Assembly: GCA_028868995.1 (NCBI GenBank)
Contig: JAGWTH010000002.1
Coordinates: 62,001 to 126,000 of the forward strand
DNA from: Burkholderiales bacterium
GTDB taxonomy: Bacteria > Pseudomonadota > Gammaproteobacteria > Burkholderiales > Burkholderiaceae_C
DNA length: 64,000 bases
Direction of reading: 5' to 3'
Both the position numbers and the translations under genes were made by a program. The notes under the pieces were generated by a model. The model was not told the DNA's origin. It was given only the letters and a program-made list of their open reading frames with translations, and searched no databases. How positions within the stretch are numbered: the stretch's first letter is position 1; the number at the start of each line of letters is the position of its first letter. Shown in pieces: positions 18,777 to 28,776 of this stretch.

Positions 18777-20336
18777 CTACACCACCTGCCGCTCGCGTCC
18801 TTCCCAATAGGGCTTGCGCAATTCCTTCTTCAGGACCTTGCCCGTCGGATTGCGCGGCAGGGCGTCCACCACGGCCAGGGTCTTGGGGCACTTGAAGGCG
18901 GCGATGCGTTCGCGGCACCACGCCACCACTTCGTCCGGGTCGAGGGTGGCGCCCGGGCGGGCGACCACCACGGCCTTGGGCACCTCGCCCCAGCGCTCGT
19001 CGGGGACACCGATCACGGCGACATCCTGGATCGCCGGGTGTTCGGCCAGCACGCGCTCGATCTCGGCCGGGTAGATGTTCTCGCCCCCGCTGATGATCAG
19101 GTCCTTGATGCGGTCGGTGATGTAGATGTAGCCGTCCGCGTCCATGTGCCCGCCGTCGCCGGAGCGCAGCCAGCCCTCGGGCGTGATGGCGGCGGCGGTC
19201 GCCTCCGGCTTGCCCCAGTAGCCGCCCATGCGCTGGTCGCTGCGCACCCAGAGTTCGCCCGGCGTGCCGGCCGGCAGGCGCTCCCCCGTGGCCGGATCGC
19301 GGATCTCGATCTCCACGCCCGGCATCGCCTGGCCGGCCGAGACCAGCCGGTGGGCGACGGCCGGATCCTCGTGGTCCCGCGGGCCCAGCAGGCTCACGGC
19401 GCCGGACTGCTCCGTCATGCCGTAGACCTGGTACAGCACGCCGGGAAACAGCGCCAGCGAGGCGCGCAGCACGGGCAGCGGCATCGGCGATGCGCCGTAG
19501 CAAAGCACCTCCAGGCCGGAGTAGTCGCGGGAAGCGGCCCCGGGCACCTGGTTCAGGACCGCCAGGAGCGCCGGCACGAGGAACGTGTGCGTGATCTTCT
19601 CGGCCTCCAGCAGCTGCAGCACGGCGGCCGGATCGGGCGTGCGCATCAGGACGACCCGTGCGCCGGCCTCCAGGGCGGCCAGCGAGGTGCTCATTCCGCC
19701 GACATGGAACAGGGGCATCGCCACCTGCACACGAGAAACCGTCCGGTAGGCCGACGGGGTGGAGTTCAGGTGCCGCGAATGCGCGAGCATGCCGCGGTGG
19801 GTCAGCATGGCCCCCTTCGGGAACCCGGTGGTCCCCGACGTGTACAGCTGCAGGAAGCAGTGGCCGGGATCCGCCGGGTAGACGGCGGCATCGGGCTCGT
19901 GCGCCGCGAGCCAGGCTTCGTATTCGTCCTCGGCGCCGCCGACCCGGATCACCCGTTCGAGCGTGGGCAGCGAAGGGCGCAGCGCATCGACCGCCGCCGC
20001 GAACTCCGGGCCGACGAACAGGACGCGCGCCTTGGCGTCGTTGATCACGTAGGCGATCTCGGCGGGCGCCAGGCGGAAGTTGACCACGGCGTTCGCCGTG
20101 CCGACCTGCGCGCAGGCGAGCGTCAGTTCGAGGCACGAGGGGTGGTTCAGGTCGAGGACGGCGACCCGGTCGCCCGGCGAGAGGCCCGCCGCGCGCTGGG
20201 CCGCGGCGTTGCGGCGGACCCGGCGCGCGAGCTCCGCCCAGGTCCGGTCGGTGCCGGCGAAGCGCAGTGCGATCGCGTCGGGCTGCCGCGCCTCCCAATG
20301 GGCGAGGATGGCGGCGACGTGGGTGAACTCGGACAT
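18777..20336 (-). CDS. Acyl-CoA synthetase (AMP-binding)
   Basis: MSEFTHVAAILAHWEARQPD; LYTSGTTGFPKGAMLTH, SGGENIYPAEIERVL, NPTGKVLKKELRKPYW. Confidence 0.93.
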   Translation of the reverse strand: MSEFTHVAAILAHWEARQPDAIALRFAGTDRTWAELARRVRRNAAAQRAAGLSPGDRVAVLDLNHPSCLELTLACAQVGTANAVVNFRLAPAEIAYVINDAKARVLFVGPEFAAAVDALRPSLPTLERVIRVGGAEDEYEAWLAAHEPDAAVYPADPGHCFLQLYTSGTTGFPKGAMLTHRGMLAHSRHLNSTPSAYRTVSRVQVAMPLFHVGGMSTSLAALEAGARVVLMRTPDPAAVLQLLEAEKITHTFLVPALLAVLNQVPGAASRDYSGLEVLCYGASPMPLPVLRASLALFPGVLYQVYGMTEQSGAVSLLGPRDHEDPAVAHRLVSAGQAMPGVEIEIRDPATGERLPAGTPGELWVRSDQRMGGYWGKPEATAAAITPEGWLRSGDGGHMDADGYIYITDRIKDLIISGGENIYPAEIERVLAEHPAIQDVAVIGVPDERWGEVPKAVVVARPGATLDPDEVVAWCRERIAAFKCPKTLAVVDALPRNPTGKVLKKELRKPYWEGRERQVV

Positions 20337-20444
20337 GCGGGCTCCTCCGGCGGGAAGGGTGGGAGCAAGGGTCGGCGCAGTATAGGGGGGTACCGCTGCC
20401 GGGTCCATCGCCCGCCTTCGGCCGGGAGCCGCGAACGTGTCCGG

Positions 20445-20996
20445 CTAGGACTTGTCGCCAGAGGGCGCGGTCGTGACCACTTGCCCGTCCTTCACCGGCA
20501 GCTTCGGGCCGGGCTTGAAGGACATCCGCGCGACACCCTCCTTGCCGTCCAGGCGATAGGTGACGTTGTAGCCGACCACCTTCTGCGACCTTTCGCTCAC
20601 GGTCCTGCAGCGGTGCTCGGTGGACGTGACGACATCCTTCTCCTGCATGTTCTTCTGGACCTGGTTGCCGGCATAGCCGCCCGCGGCGGCGCCCGCCACG
20701 GTGGCCAGGGTCTTGCCCGTTCCGCCACCGACGGCGCTTCCCAGCAGTCCGCCCGCCAGGCCGCCCAGCACCGTTCCGGCAATGCGATGCTGGTCCTTCA
20801 CCGGAGCCTGATGCTGCACCTGCACGTCTTCGCACTTCTCCCGTGGCGTGACCACGGTCTCGAAGACGTCCTTCACCGCGACGACGTCGGCAAACTGCGG
20901 CTTCGACATCGCCCTGTAGCCGCCGACCGCACCGGCGCCGAGCACCACCATGGCGATACCGCCAACGGTCATTCCCTTGATCATGGACGTGTTCAT
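20445..20996 (-). CDS. Glycine-zipper 2TM domain protein
   Basis: MNTSMIKGMTVGGIAMVVLGAGAVGG; GTVLGGLAGGLLGSAVGGGTGKTLATVAGAAAGGYAGNQVQ. Confidence 0.85.
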   Translation of the reverse strand: MNTSMIKGMTVGGIAMVVLGAGAVGGYRAMSKPQFADVVAVKDVFETVVTPREKCEDVQVQHQAPVKDQHRIAGTVLGGLAGGLLGSAVGGGTGKTLATVAGAAAGGYAGNQVQKNMQEKDVVTSTEHRCRTVSERSQKVVGYNVTYRLDGKEGVARMSFKPGPKLPVKDGQVVTTAPSGDKS

Positions 20997-21222
20997 CCGG
21001 CCATCTCCCTTGTCAAAGACCGAAATTCTCGCCGGAACCGCCGACCTTTTTGCGAGACTCCGCATCCATTCGTATCAGCTTGTTCGTCGCGGGATCCGGA
21101 GCCGCCGCGCCACCCGGCAACGCAAACCTTGAAGCCCTGTCACCTATCTCTCGGGCCGGTCACCCGAATCGGGCGAGGCATGCCTGCGCTTCGTGCGCGC
21201 GCGACCGCGACGCGATCTGCGC

Positions 21223-22167
21223 TCAGGGGTTCGCAGCGGCAAAGCCTTCGAGGAAGGTCACCAGCGATCCGGCCGCCACCGTCAGCTCGCGCTCCGGAAC
21301 CAGCAGCCCGAGAGCATCGAAGGGGGATTCCCCTTCGATGTCCAACGCCACCAGCTGCCCATCGAATACGAGCTGCCGCACGACGCTGAATGGAACGATC
21401 GACAGGAGCGGCCTGGCTCGCAGCATCGCCGAGGTCAGGGAGGAAACCCTGGTGATGATCTGGCATGTCTTCACGGGCGCCGGGCTGTCGTGCGCCAGCC
21501 GATCGAAGGCTTCTCGAGCGGCACTCGGAAGGGGCGCCGGCAGCCAGGTTTCGCCAGCGAGGCTGCTCAGGCGAACACGGCGCCGGCGGGCAAGGCGGTG
21601 CTGGGGTCCGCACACCACGACGAAGCGATCCGGCAGAAGCGGCCGGAACTTCCACCCTTGCGGCACGACCTTGGGCTGCCTGCACCCCACGAGATCGACG
21701 CTGCCCTGCGCGACCAGCTTGGCCCAGGCGTCGACGTCGGTCTCGGTGACGTGCACCTGGATGCCCGGATGCTCGCAGGCGAAGGGTGGCAGCGCGCGCG
21801 TCAGCAGGCCGGAAATCACACCGGTGATCGCAGCCAGGCGGACCACGCCCTCGCCATCGTTCTTCATGGCCACGAGGGTGTCGCTGCCTTCGGCGACGGT
21901 GTCCAGGATGCGCCGCGCCAAGGGCGCAAGCGCCGCACCGGCCGCGGTAGGGCGCAGGCCACGCACGTGCCGTTCGAACAGCGGCATCTCCGCCAGCCGT
22001 TCCAGGTCTGCCAGCAGCTGGGTGACAGCCGGCTGGCTGATGTGAAGCGCATCGGCCGTTCGCTTCGCACTGCCGAGTTCTGTCAGCTTCACGAGCACCT
22101 GGATGTGACGCAGGCGCCCCTTGGCAAGCAGGCGGTTCAGGAGGACAGAAGCGCTCAGGGTGCTCAT
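21223..22167 (-). CDS. LysR-family transcriptional regulator
   Basis: GRLRHIQVLVKLTELGSAKRTADALHISQPAVTQLLADLERLAEMPLFERH. Confidence 0.92.
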   Translation of the reverse strand: MSTLSASVLLNRLLAKGRLRHIQVLVKLTELGSAKRTADALHISQPAVTQLLADLERLAEMPLFERHVRGLRPTAAGAALAPLARRILDTVAEGSDTLVAMKNDGEGVVRLAAITGVISGLLTRALPPFACEHPGIQVHVTETDVDAWAKLVAQGSVDLVGCRQPKVVPQGWKFRPLLPDRFVVVCGPQHRLARRRRVRLSSLAGETWLPAPLPSAAREAFDRLAHDSPAPVKTCQIITRVSSLTSAMLRARPLLSIVPFSVVRQLVFDGQLVALDIEGESPFDALGLLVPERELTVAAGSLVTFLEGFAAANP

Positions 22168-22174
22168 GCCGATG

Positions 22175-22200
22175 AAGCAATGCTTATACCGAAGGCTTCG
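22175..22200. promoter_or_regulatory. Two short palindromes in LysR/Bug divergent promoter
   Basis: AAGCAATGCTT (22175-22185) and CGAAGGCTTCG (22190-22200), centres 15 bp apart. Confidence 0.5.
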
Positions 22201-22268
22201 ATTCTATTGGACGTTTATAGGCCGGTGCCCACAATGAGCCATCGCACATCCAGACAGGAGACAAGACG

Positions 22269-23252
22269 ATGCGTTCATCCTTTCCGAATCAGGGCCGCAG
22301 GCGGGCGTTGGCCACCTTGGCGGCTTTCGCGGCGACGCCCGCGTTTGCGAGCGGCAGCTATCCGGACCGGCCGATCTACCTCATCGTGCCGAACGCGCCG
22401 GGAGGACCTGCCGACAACCTCGCTCGCGACCTGGCGCAAGAGCTTGGCAAGCGCCTGCAGCAGACCGTGGTGGTCGAGAACGCACCGGGGGCATCGGGTG
22501 TCATCGCAGCGCAGAAGGTGCTGCGGTCCCCTGCCGACGGCTACACGCTCCTGTTCGGCACCACCACCGAGGTGGTGGTCACGCCCATCGCCATCCCGAC
22601 GGCGGGATACACGTCCAGGGACTTCACTCCGGTTGCCGAGGTGGGCGTGACGCAGATGACGCTGGTCGCGCGGCCCGGCCTGGGCATCTCCAACGCCGAC
22701 CAGCTCGCCGCGCTCGCCAGGCAAAAGCCCCGCGCGCTGACCGTCGGGACCACCGGGAATGCGTCGCTCCAGGCGTTTGCCACGATGGCCCTCCAGCGTG
22801 CCGGGGGCATCGAACTGCTGCCCGTGCCCTACAAGGGTGGGGCCATCGTGATGAACGACCTGCTCGGCGGGCAGTTGGATCTGGCCGTGGTGGCGCTCCC
22901 GGGTGCACTGCCCTACGTGCGGTCCGGCAAGCTCAGGATGATCGGCATCCTTTCGGACAAGCGCGCCCCGGCGGCGCCCGACCTTCCCACGATCAACGAG
23001 TCGCGCTCCTTCAAGGAAGTCGCGGTTGAAATCTGGGCGGGCCTGGTGGGCCCCTCGCACCTGCCGCCTGCTGTCGTCGACCGGCTGAGCCAAGCGGTCA
23101 AGGAGGTGCTCGCGGACAAGGCCTTCAGCGAGCGCCGGACCCGGAATGGCGACATGCCCGTGCCCTACGCGCCGCCGGCCCAGTTCGGCAGCTTCATCCT
23201 GTCGGAAGAGGAGCGCTTCCGGTCGCTCGCGACGGGACTGAAGCTGCAATGA
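22269..23252 (+). CDS. Tripartite tricarboxylate transporter-type substrate-binding protein (Bug family)
   Basis: SYPDRPIYLIVPNAPGGPADNLARDLAQELGKRLQQTVVVENAPGASGVIAAQKV. Confidence 0.92.
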   Translation: MRSSFPNQGRRRALATLAAFAATPAFASGSYPDRPIYLIVPNAPGGPADNLARDLAQELGKRLQQTVVVENAPGASGVIAAQKVLRSPADGYTLLFGTTTEVVVTPIAIPTAGYTSRDFTPVAEVGVTQMTLVARPGLGISNADQLAALARQKPRALTVGTTGNASLQAFATMALQRAGGIELLPVPYKGGAIVMNDLLGGQLDLAVVALPGALPYVRSGKLRMIGILSDKRAPAAPDLPTINESRSFKEVAVEIWAGLVGPSHLPPAVVDRLSQAVKEVLADKAFSERRTRNGDMPVPYAPPAQFGSFILSEEERFRSLATGLKLQ

Positions 23253-24130
23253 TGGGTCCGCACCATGAGCGTCGAGACATCGAACGGGAGAGATTGAGGC
23301 GCGTGGAGATCGCCGGGGGGCTCGAGTTCCACTACGTCGAGGCAGGCCAGGGGCTGCCGCTCGTGTTCGTCCACGGCGTGCTCGGAGACTGGCGAACCTG
23401 GGCCCCGCAATGGCCGGCGTTCACGCCTGCCTTCCGTTGCATCTCCTACAGCCGGCGCTACAGCACTCCGAACCGGAACATGCATCCGTCGCCGGACCAC
23501 TCGGCCCTGGTCGAGGCCACGGATCTCGCCGCACTGCTTCAGGAGTGGGGCACCGCGCCGTCCGTCCTGGTCGGCTCCTCGTACGGGGCCTACACTTCCC
23601 TGGCGCTCGCGGTCGCCAGGCCGGATCTCGTCCGGGCCATGGTGCTGGTGGAGCCCCCGATGCTCGGTTGGGCCGATTTCACTCCGGAAGGACGCGCGGC
23701 GCGGTCGGACTTCGAGGAGCGGGTCCGCTTGCCGGCGCGGCGTGCCTTTCTCGAAGGCCGGAATGAATACGCGGTGCGGCTCCTGACCGGCGGGATCGTC
23801 GGCGAAGGGACTGCGACGAGCCTTTCCGCTGAAGCGATGCAGCGGCGCATGGAGAACTATCGGTCCATTCGGATGCTCACGCTGTCCACGGACGAATTTC
23901 CCATGATCGCGCCCGAGGCCTTGGCAGGAATCCGCTGCCCGACGCTGCTGCTGGCCGGCGAGCGGACGCCGGCCATCCACGCCACGGTCTTCGAATCCAT
24001 CTGCAGGGCGATGCCGAACGCCGCGTGTGGGCGGATCCCGGCCGCCGGACACGGGGCGGCGAGAGACAATCCGGACGAATTCAACCGGACGGCACTGGAG
24101 TTCCTGCGCCGCCATCAGCTTTGCGATTGA
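23249..24130 (+). CDS. Alpha/beta hydrolase
   Basis: LPLVFVHGVLGDWRTW, VLVGSSYGAYTSLALAVARPD nucleophile elbow; ATGA overlap with upstream gene. Confidence 0.9.
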   Translation: MMGPHHERRDIERERLRRVEIAGGLEFHYVEAGQGLPLVFVHGVLGDWRTWAPQWPAFTPAFRCISYSRRYSTPNRNMHPSPDHSALVEATDLAALLQEWGTAPSVLVGSSYGAYTSLALAVARPDLVRAMVLVEPPMLGWADFTPEGRAARSDFEERVRLPARRAFLEGRNEYAVRLLTGGIVGEGTATSLSAEAMQRRMENYRSIRMLTLSTDEFPMIAPEALAGIRCPTLLLAGERTPAIHATVFESICRAMPNAACGRIPAAGHGAARDNPDEFNRTALEFLRRHQLCD

Positions 24131-24188
24131 ACGTGCTCGCCAAGGGTGCGTCACGCGCTTGATTGAATCAACAGGGAGGGAGCAGCCC

Positions 24189-24686
24189 GTGTCCTTCAGC
24201 GAAGACGCAGCGTTGCGCGACCTGGCGCGGGAGATGCCGGTTTCCACGCCCCGTGCCGTGCTCGTCTGGAGTGCCGTGGTCGAAATCGCGGCGCGTGAAT
24301 CCCTGGGCGCCTCGCCCCTGGGTGAGCGCTGGATCGTGCCGATCACCGGCGGCGCCTTCTGGGGAGGTCCGAGCTTCGATGCCGTCAGCGGCCACGTCCG
24401 GCCGGGTGGTGCCGACCGCCAGCTGCTGCGGCCGGACGGCGTCAAGGAGCTGTGCGCCGAATACGAGATGCAGACATTCGACGGGGCGGTCCTCAGCGTA
24501 CGCAACGAGGTCATCGTTGACGAGCGAGTCCAGCCGGACCGCTATGCCATTTCGCGCATCCGGGTGACTGCGCCGGCCGGTGTTCACGACTGGATGAATC
24601 GGCGTCTTTTCGTCGGCACTTTGCAGAGCCTGCGGCCACAGCGCGCCGCTGTATTGATCCGCGGATTCATGCTTCACGCCTCGTGA
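24189..24686 (+). CDS. DUF3237 domain-containing protein
   Basis: GTG start VSFSEDAALRDL; ERWIVPITGGAFWGGPSFDAVSGHVRPGGADRQLLRPDG, DUF3237-like. Confidence 0.75.
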   Translation: MSFSEDAALRDLAREMPVSTPRAVLVWSAVVEIAARESLGASPLGERWIVPITGGAFWGGPSFDAVSGHVRPGGADRQLLRPDGVKELCAEYEMQTFDGAVLSVRNEVIVDERVQPDRYAISRIRVTAPAGVHDWMNRRLFVGTLQSLRPQRAAVLIRGFMLHAS

Positions 24687-24712
24687 GGCACGGCTGTCGG
24701 ACCGATCGCTGC

Positions 24713-25642
24713 TCAACTGGCTCCGGCGCCACGCGGCCGGCGCGACCGCGTGCCGCGGAGGGTCATGAACAGGTCGAACAGTTGCTGGGCGGCCGGTGAG
24801 AGGGACCGCCCGCGCCTGCGGATCAGGCCGATCTTGCGCGTGACGACCGGGTCCACCAGGGGCACGCTCACCAGCAGGGGGTGATCCGGCCCCGGCATGG
24901 CCATGGCCGGCACCGCGGCGACCCCGAGCCCGGCTTCGACCAGGCCCAGGGTGGTGGTGACGTGCTGCGTCTCGTAGATGCTCTGCGGCCGATGCTCCAC
25001 GCCGGCCAGGGCCTGGTCCAGGAGCACCCGGTTGCCGGACGAGCGCGCCACGGAGATGAAGTCGTGCCGCGCCAGCTCCGCCCAGCTCACGCGCCGCATC
25101 TTCGCGATGGGATGATCGCGCCTGCAGGCCGCGACGAACCGTTCTTCGCCCAGGGGCTTGAACTCCAGCTCGCCTTCCTGCGCCCCCATGAAGTTGAGGC
25201 CGAAGTCCGCCTCGCCGCGGGCGACGCAGGCCAGCACCTCGTTCGCGCCGGCGTCCATCACCTTCACCCGCACCTTGGGGCTCAGCTCGTGGTAGCGGCG
25301 GATCACCTCGGAGAGGTAGTAGTAGACCGTCGACGGCACGCAGGCGATGGTCACTTCGCCCATGCGCGTGGCCGCCACGCCGCGGATCCCGAGCAGGGTG
25401 CTGTCCAGGTCGTCGAGCAGCTCGCGGACCTTGCGCTCGAACTCGCGCCCCACGGCGGTGAGCGTCACGCGCCGCGTTGTGCGTTCCAGCAGCCGCACGC
25501 CCAGCGCCTGCTCCAGCTTCTCGATGCGCCGGCTGAAGGCCGGCTGCGAGAGATGCACGGATTCCGCGGCCTTGCGGAAATTCGCCAGCTCCGCCACGGC
25601 GCGGAAGGCGAGGAGGTCGTTGAGGTCGAAAGGGATGGCCAT
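24713..25642 (-). CDS. LysR-family transcriptional regulator
   Basis: MAIPFDLNDLLAFRAVAELANFRKAAESVHLSQPAFSRRIEKLEQALG; start chosen at CAT 25640-25642. Confidence 0.92.
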   Translation of the reverse strand: MAIPFDLNDLLAFRAVAELANFRKAAESVHLSQPAFSRRIEKLEQALGVRLLERTTRRVTLTAVGREFERKVRELLDDLDSTLLGIRGVAATRMGEVTIACVPSTVYYYLSEVIRRYHELSPKVRVKVMDAGANEVLACVARGEADFGLNFMGAQEGELEFKPLGEERFVAACRRDHPIAKMRRVSWAELARHDFISVARSSGNRVLLDQALAGVEHRPQSIYETQHVTTTLGLVEAGLGVAAVPAMAMPGPDHPLLVSVPLVDPVVTRKIGLIRRRGRSLSPAAQQLFDLFMTLRGTRSRRPRGAGAS

Positions 25643-25660
25643 CGATTGATGCCTATGGTG

Positions 25661-25672
25661 GATCAATTGATC
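25661..25672. promoter_or_regulatory. Perfect 12-bp palindrome in LysR/prpF-like divergent promoter
   Basis: GATCAATTGATC. Confidence 0.5.
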
Positions 25673-25720
25673 TTAAAGATGCAATTCACATTGTCAATCC
25701 ACCGGCCGATGATCCCGGCC

Positions 25721-26821
25721 ATGAACTACGCCATTCCCTGTGTGCTGATGCGTGCCGGCACCTCGCGCGGACCGTTCTTCCTGAGCGACTGGCTGCCGCA
25801 GGACAAGCCCTCCCGCGACGCGGCCCTGATCGCGGCCATCGGCGCCGCGGACGAACTGCAGGTCGACGGCCTGGGCGGCGGCAGCACCCTGACCAGCAAG
25901 GTCGCGATCGTCTCCCGCTCCACGCATGCCGGTTGCGACGTGGACTACCTGTTCGCGCAGGTCGGTGTCGGCACGCGCACGGTGGACACGCGGCCCAATT
26001 GCGGCAACATGCTCTCGGGCGTGGCGCCCTTCGCCATCGAGCAGGGCCTGGTGAAGGCGGCCGACGGAGAGACCTGCGTGCGCGTCTTCAACGTGAACAC
26101 CGGCTCGCGCATCGACGTGACGGTGCTCACGCCCGGCGGCAAGGTCGTCTACGACGGCGCCACGGGCATCGACGGAGTCGCCGGGAAGGCCGCCCCCATC
26201 CGCCTGGACTTCCTCGACGCCTGGGGAGCGGTGACGGGTGCGCTGTTCCCGACCGGCCAGCGCATCGACGTCATCGACGGCCTGCCGGTCACCTGCATCG
26301 ATGCCGCCATGCCGCTGGTGCTCTTCCGGGCGGCCGACCTCGGCCTGGCCGGCGACGAAGCGCCTGCCGTGCTCGATGCCAACGCCGACCTGCTCGCCCG
26401 CATCGAAGCCGTGCGCCGGGCCGCCGGCCAGCGCATGGGCCTGGGCGACGTCTCGGCCAGCGTGGTGCCCAAGCCGGTGATCGTCAGCCCGGGGCAGGCG
26501 GCCGACAGCATCACCTCGCGCTACTTCACCCCGTGGCGCTGCCACGCCTCGCATGCGGTGACCGGAGCCATCGGCGTCGCCACGGCGCACGCCCTGCCGG
26601 GCACGGTGGCGAGCGGCGACGTGGCGGCCACCGGCCGGCGCGTGATCGACGTCCTCCATCCGCAAGGCCGCATCGGGATGGAGGTCGACGTCCGCGGCAG
26701 CGGCAGCGACGCGCGCGTCGAGCGTGCCGCGCTGCTGCGCACGGCCCGCAAGATTCTCGAGGGGGAACTGCATCTTCCCCCGTACGTTTTCCAGGACATC
26801 CAGCAAGGAGACATGGCATGA
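25721..26821 (+). CDS. PrpF-family aconitate/oxalomesaconate-type isomerase
   Basis: MNYAIPCVLMRAGTSRGPFFL; DGLGGGSTLTSKVAIVS; RPNCGNMLSGVAPFAIEQG. Confidence 0.9.
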   Translation: MNYAIPCVLMRAGTSRGPFFLSDWLPQDKPSRDAALIAAIGAADELQVDGLGGGSTLTSKVAIVSRSTHAGCDVDYLFAQVGVGTRTVDTRPNCGNMLSGVAPFAIEQGLVKAADGETCVRVFNVNTGSRIDVTVLTPGGKVVYDGATGIDGVAGKAAPIRLDFLDAWGAVTGALFPTGQRIDVIDGLPVTCIDAAMPLVLFRAADLGLAGDEAPAVLDANADLLARIEAVRRAAGQRMGLGDVSASVVPKPVIVSPGQAADSITSRYFTPWRCHASHAVTGAIGVATAHALPGTVASGDVAATGRRVIDVLHPQGRIGMEVDVRGSGSDARVERAALLRTARKILEGELHLPPYVFQDIQQGDMA

Positions 26822-27771
26822 AAAAGCTCGGCGCATTCGCGCTGTCCATCTGCATCGCGGGGGCCGCCCTGGCCGCCTACCCGGAACGGGCGATCACGAT
26901 CGTGGTCCCGACGGCGCCCGGCGGCGGCAACGACGTGATGGCCCGCACGGTGGGACAGAAGATGTCGGCGCTGCTCGGCCAGCCGGTGATCGTGGAGAAC
27001 AAGGCCGGCGCCAACGGCGCCATCGCCAGCGAGTTCGTCGCCCGCGCGCCCGCCGACGGCTACACGCTGATGCTCGGGTACGTCGCCACCCACGCGATGA
27101 ACCCGGCACTGCAGAAGCTGCGTTACGACCCGGTGGCCGACTTCGCGCCGATCGGCCTGATCGCCACCTCGCAGACGCTCATGGTGGCCAACACGAAGGC
27201 AGGCATCCAGGGCGCGCAGGACCTCGTCGCGCAGCTGCGCGCCAAGCCGGACAAGTTCGCCTATGCGTCCGCCGGCAACGGGACGGCCCCGCACTTCGCG
27301 GCGGAGCTGTTCAAGATCAGCACGGGCGTGAGCATGCTGGGGGTGCCGTACAAGGGAGCGGCCCCCGCCGTCACGGACACCATCTCGGGCCAGACGCAGG
27401 TGATGTTCCCGAGCCTGTTCACCGCGCTGCCCTTCGTGAAGAGCGGCCAGCTCAAGGCCATCGGCGTTGCCGGCCCGAAGCGCTCGCCCCTGCTGCCCGA
27501 CGTGCCCACCCTGAAGGAGCAGGGCATCGAGGGCGTCGACGTGCAGCAGTGGTACGGCCTGTTCGCGCCCGCGCGCACGCCTCCCGAGATCGTCAACGCG
27601 CTCAACAAGGCGCTGAGGCAGGCGCTGGCCGACAAGGAGATCGCGCGGCGCCTGGCCGCGCACGGGGCCGACGCGGAGTCCAGCACGCCCGCGCAGTTCG
27701 GCGAACTCGTGAAGACCGAGCTCGCCAAGTGGCGCGGCGTGGTGCAGCGCGCGCAGATCCGGGTGGATTGA
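26818..27771 (+). CDS. Tripartite tricarboxylate transporter-type substrate-binding protein (Bug family)
   Basis: MKKLGAFALSICIAGAALAAYPERAITIVVPTAPGGGNDVMARTVGQKM; ATGA overlap with PrpF. Confidence 0.93.
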   Translation: MKKLGAFALSICIAGAALAAYPERAITIVVPTAPGGGNDVMARTVGQKMSALLGQPVIVENKAGANGAIASEFVARAPADGYTLMLGYVATHAMNPALQKLRYDPVADFAPIGLIATSQTLMVANTKAGIQGAQDLVAQLRAKPDKFAYASAGNGTAPHFAAELFKISTGVSMLGVPYKGAAPAVTDTISGQTQVMFPSLFTALPFVKSGQLKAIGVAGPKRSPLLPDVPTLKEQGIEGVDVQQWYGLFAPARTPPEIVNALNKALRQALADKEIARRLAAHGADAESSTPAQFGELVKTELAKWRGVVQRAQIRVD

Positions 27772-27871
27772 GGCGCCGGGCGTTGACAGCGGCGTCCGCC
27801 CGCTCCTAGCATCGACCGCATCGCGCGCCGGCGCTGTCCGAGGCGGCGCGATGTTCATGCGAGGAGACCGA

Positions 27872-28765
27872 ATGAGCACGAGCGAGATCGGGGCCAGTGT
27901 GCGCGGCCGGGTGGCTTACGAGCCCATTCACACGAGGCCGCCGCTCGCGCTGCCCGGCGGCGCGCGGGTGGCGGTGTGGACCATCGTCAACGTGGAGAAC
28001 TGGAGCCCGCAGGGCGCGATGCCGCGCGCCGTGCTGCCGCCGCCCATGGGGCAGCCGCTGCTGCCGGACGTCCCGAACTGGAGCTGGCACGAGTACGGCA
28101 TGCGCGTCGGCTTCTGGCGCTTCGTGGAGGCCCTGGGCTCGCGCGGACTGAAGGCGACCTTCGCCGTCAACGGCTCCGCGTGCTCGGTGTACCGGCAGGC
28201 GTGCGCCGCCGCCCGGGACGCCGGCTGGGAGTTCATGGGCCACGGCTTCGCGCAACGGCCCATGCACAAGGTCGAGGACCAGGCCGCGGCGATCGCCGAC
28301 ACGATGAAGGCGATCGGCGACTTCACCGGCCGCAAGCCCCGCGGCTGGGAGAGCCCCGGCCTCACCGAGACGGACGAAACGATCGACCTGCTGGCCGAGG
28401 CGGGCGTCGAATACGTCGCGGACTGGGTTCTGGACGACCAGCCCGTGCCGATCCGCACCCGCGCGGGCGAGGTCGTCTCGGTGCCGTACACGGTGGAGAT
28501 CAACGACGTGGTGATCAGCGCGGTGCAGCAGCAGCCCTCGGACGAGATCCTGCGCCGCGGCCGCGACCAGTTCGACCGCCTCTACCTGGAAGGCGCGCAG
28601 TCGGCCCGGGTGATGGCAATCTCGATCCATCCCTATCTCACGGGCGTGCCGCACCGCATCAAGTACCTGGAGGCGCTGTACGACTACATCCTCGGGCACG
28701 AGGGGGTCGTGATGTGGACCGGGGAGCAGATCCTCGACTGGTACAGGTCGGCGCGCGTCCGCTGA
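27872..28765 (+). CDS. Polysaccharide deacetylase-family protein (PuuE-like)
   Basis: GSRGLKATFAVNGSACSVYRQACAAARDAGWEFMGHGFAQRP; PRGWESPGLTETDETIDLLAEAG. Confidence 0.85.
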   Translation: MSTSEIGASVRGRVAYEPIHTRPPLALPGGARVAVWTIVNVENWSPQGAMPRAVLPPPMGQPLLPDVPNWSWHEYGMRVGFWRFVEALGSRGLKATFAVNGSACSVYRQACAAARDAGWEFMGHGFAQRPMHKVEDQAAAIADTMKAIGDFTGRKPRGWESPGLTETDETIDLLAEAGVEYVADWVLDDQPVPIRTRAGEVVSVPYTVEINDVVISAVQQQPSDEILRRGRDQFDRLYLEGAQSARVMAISIHPYLTGVPHRIKYLEALYDYILGHEGVVMWTGEQILDWYRSARVR

Positions 28766-28776
28766 ATCCCGGCGCC

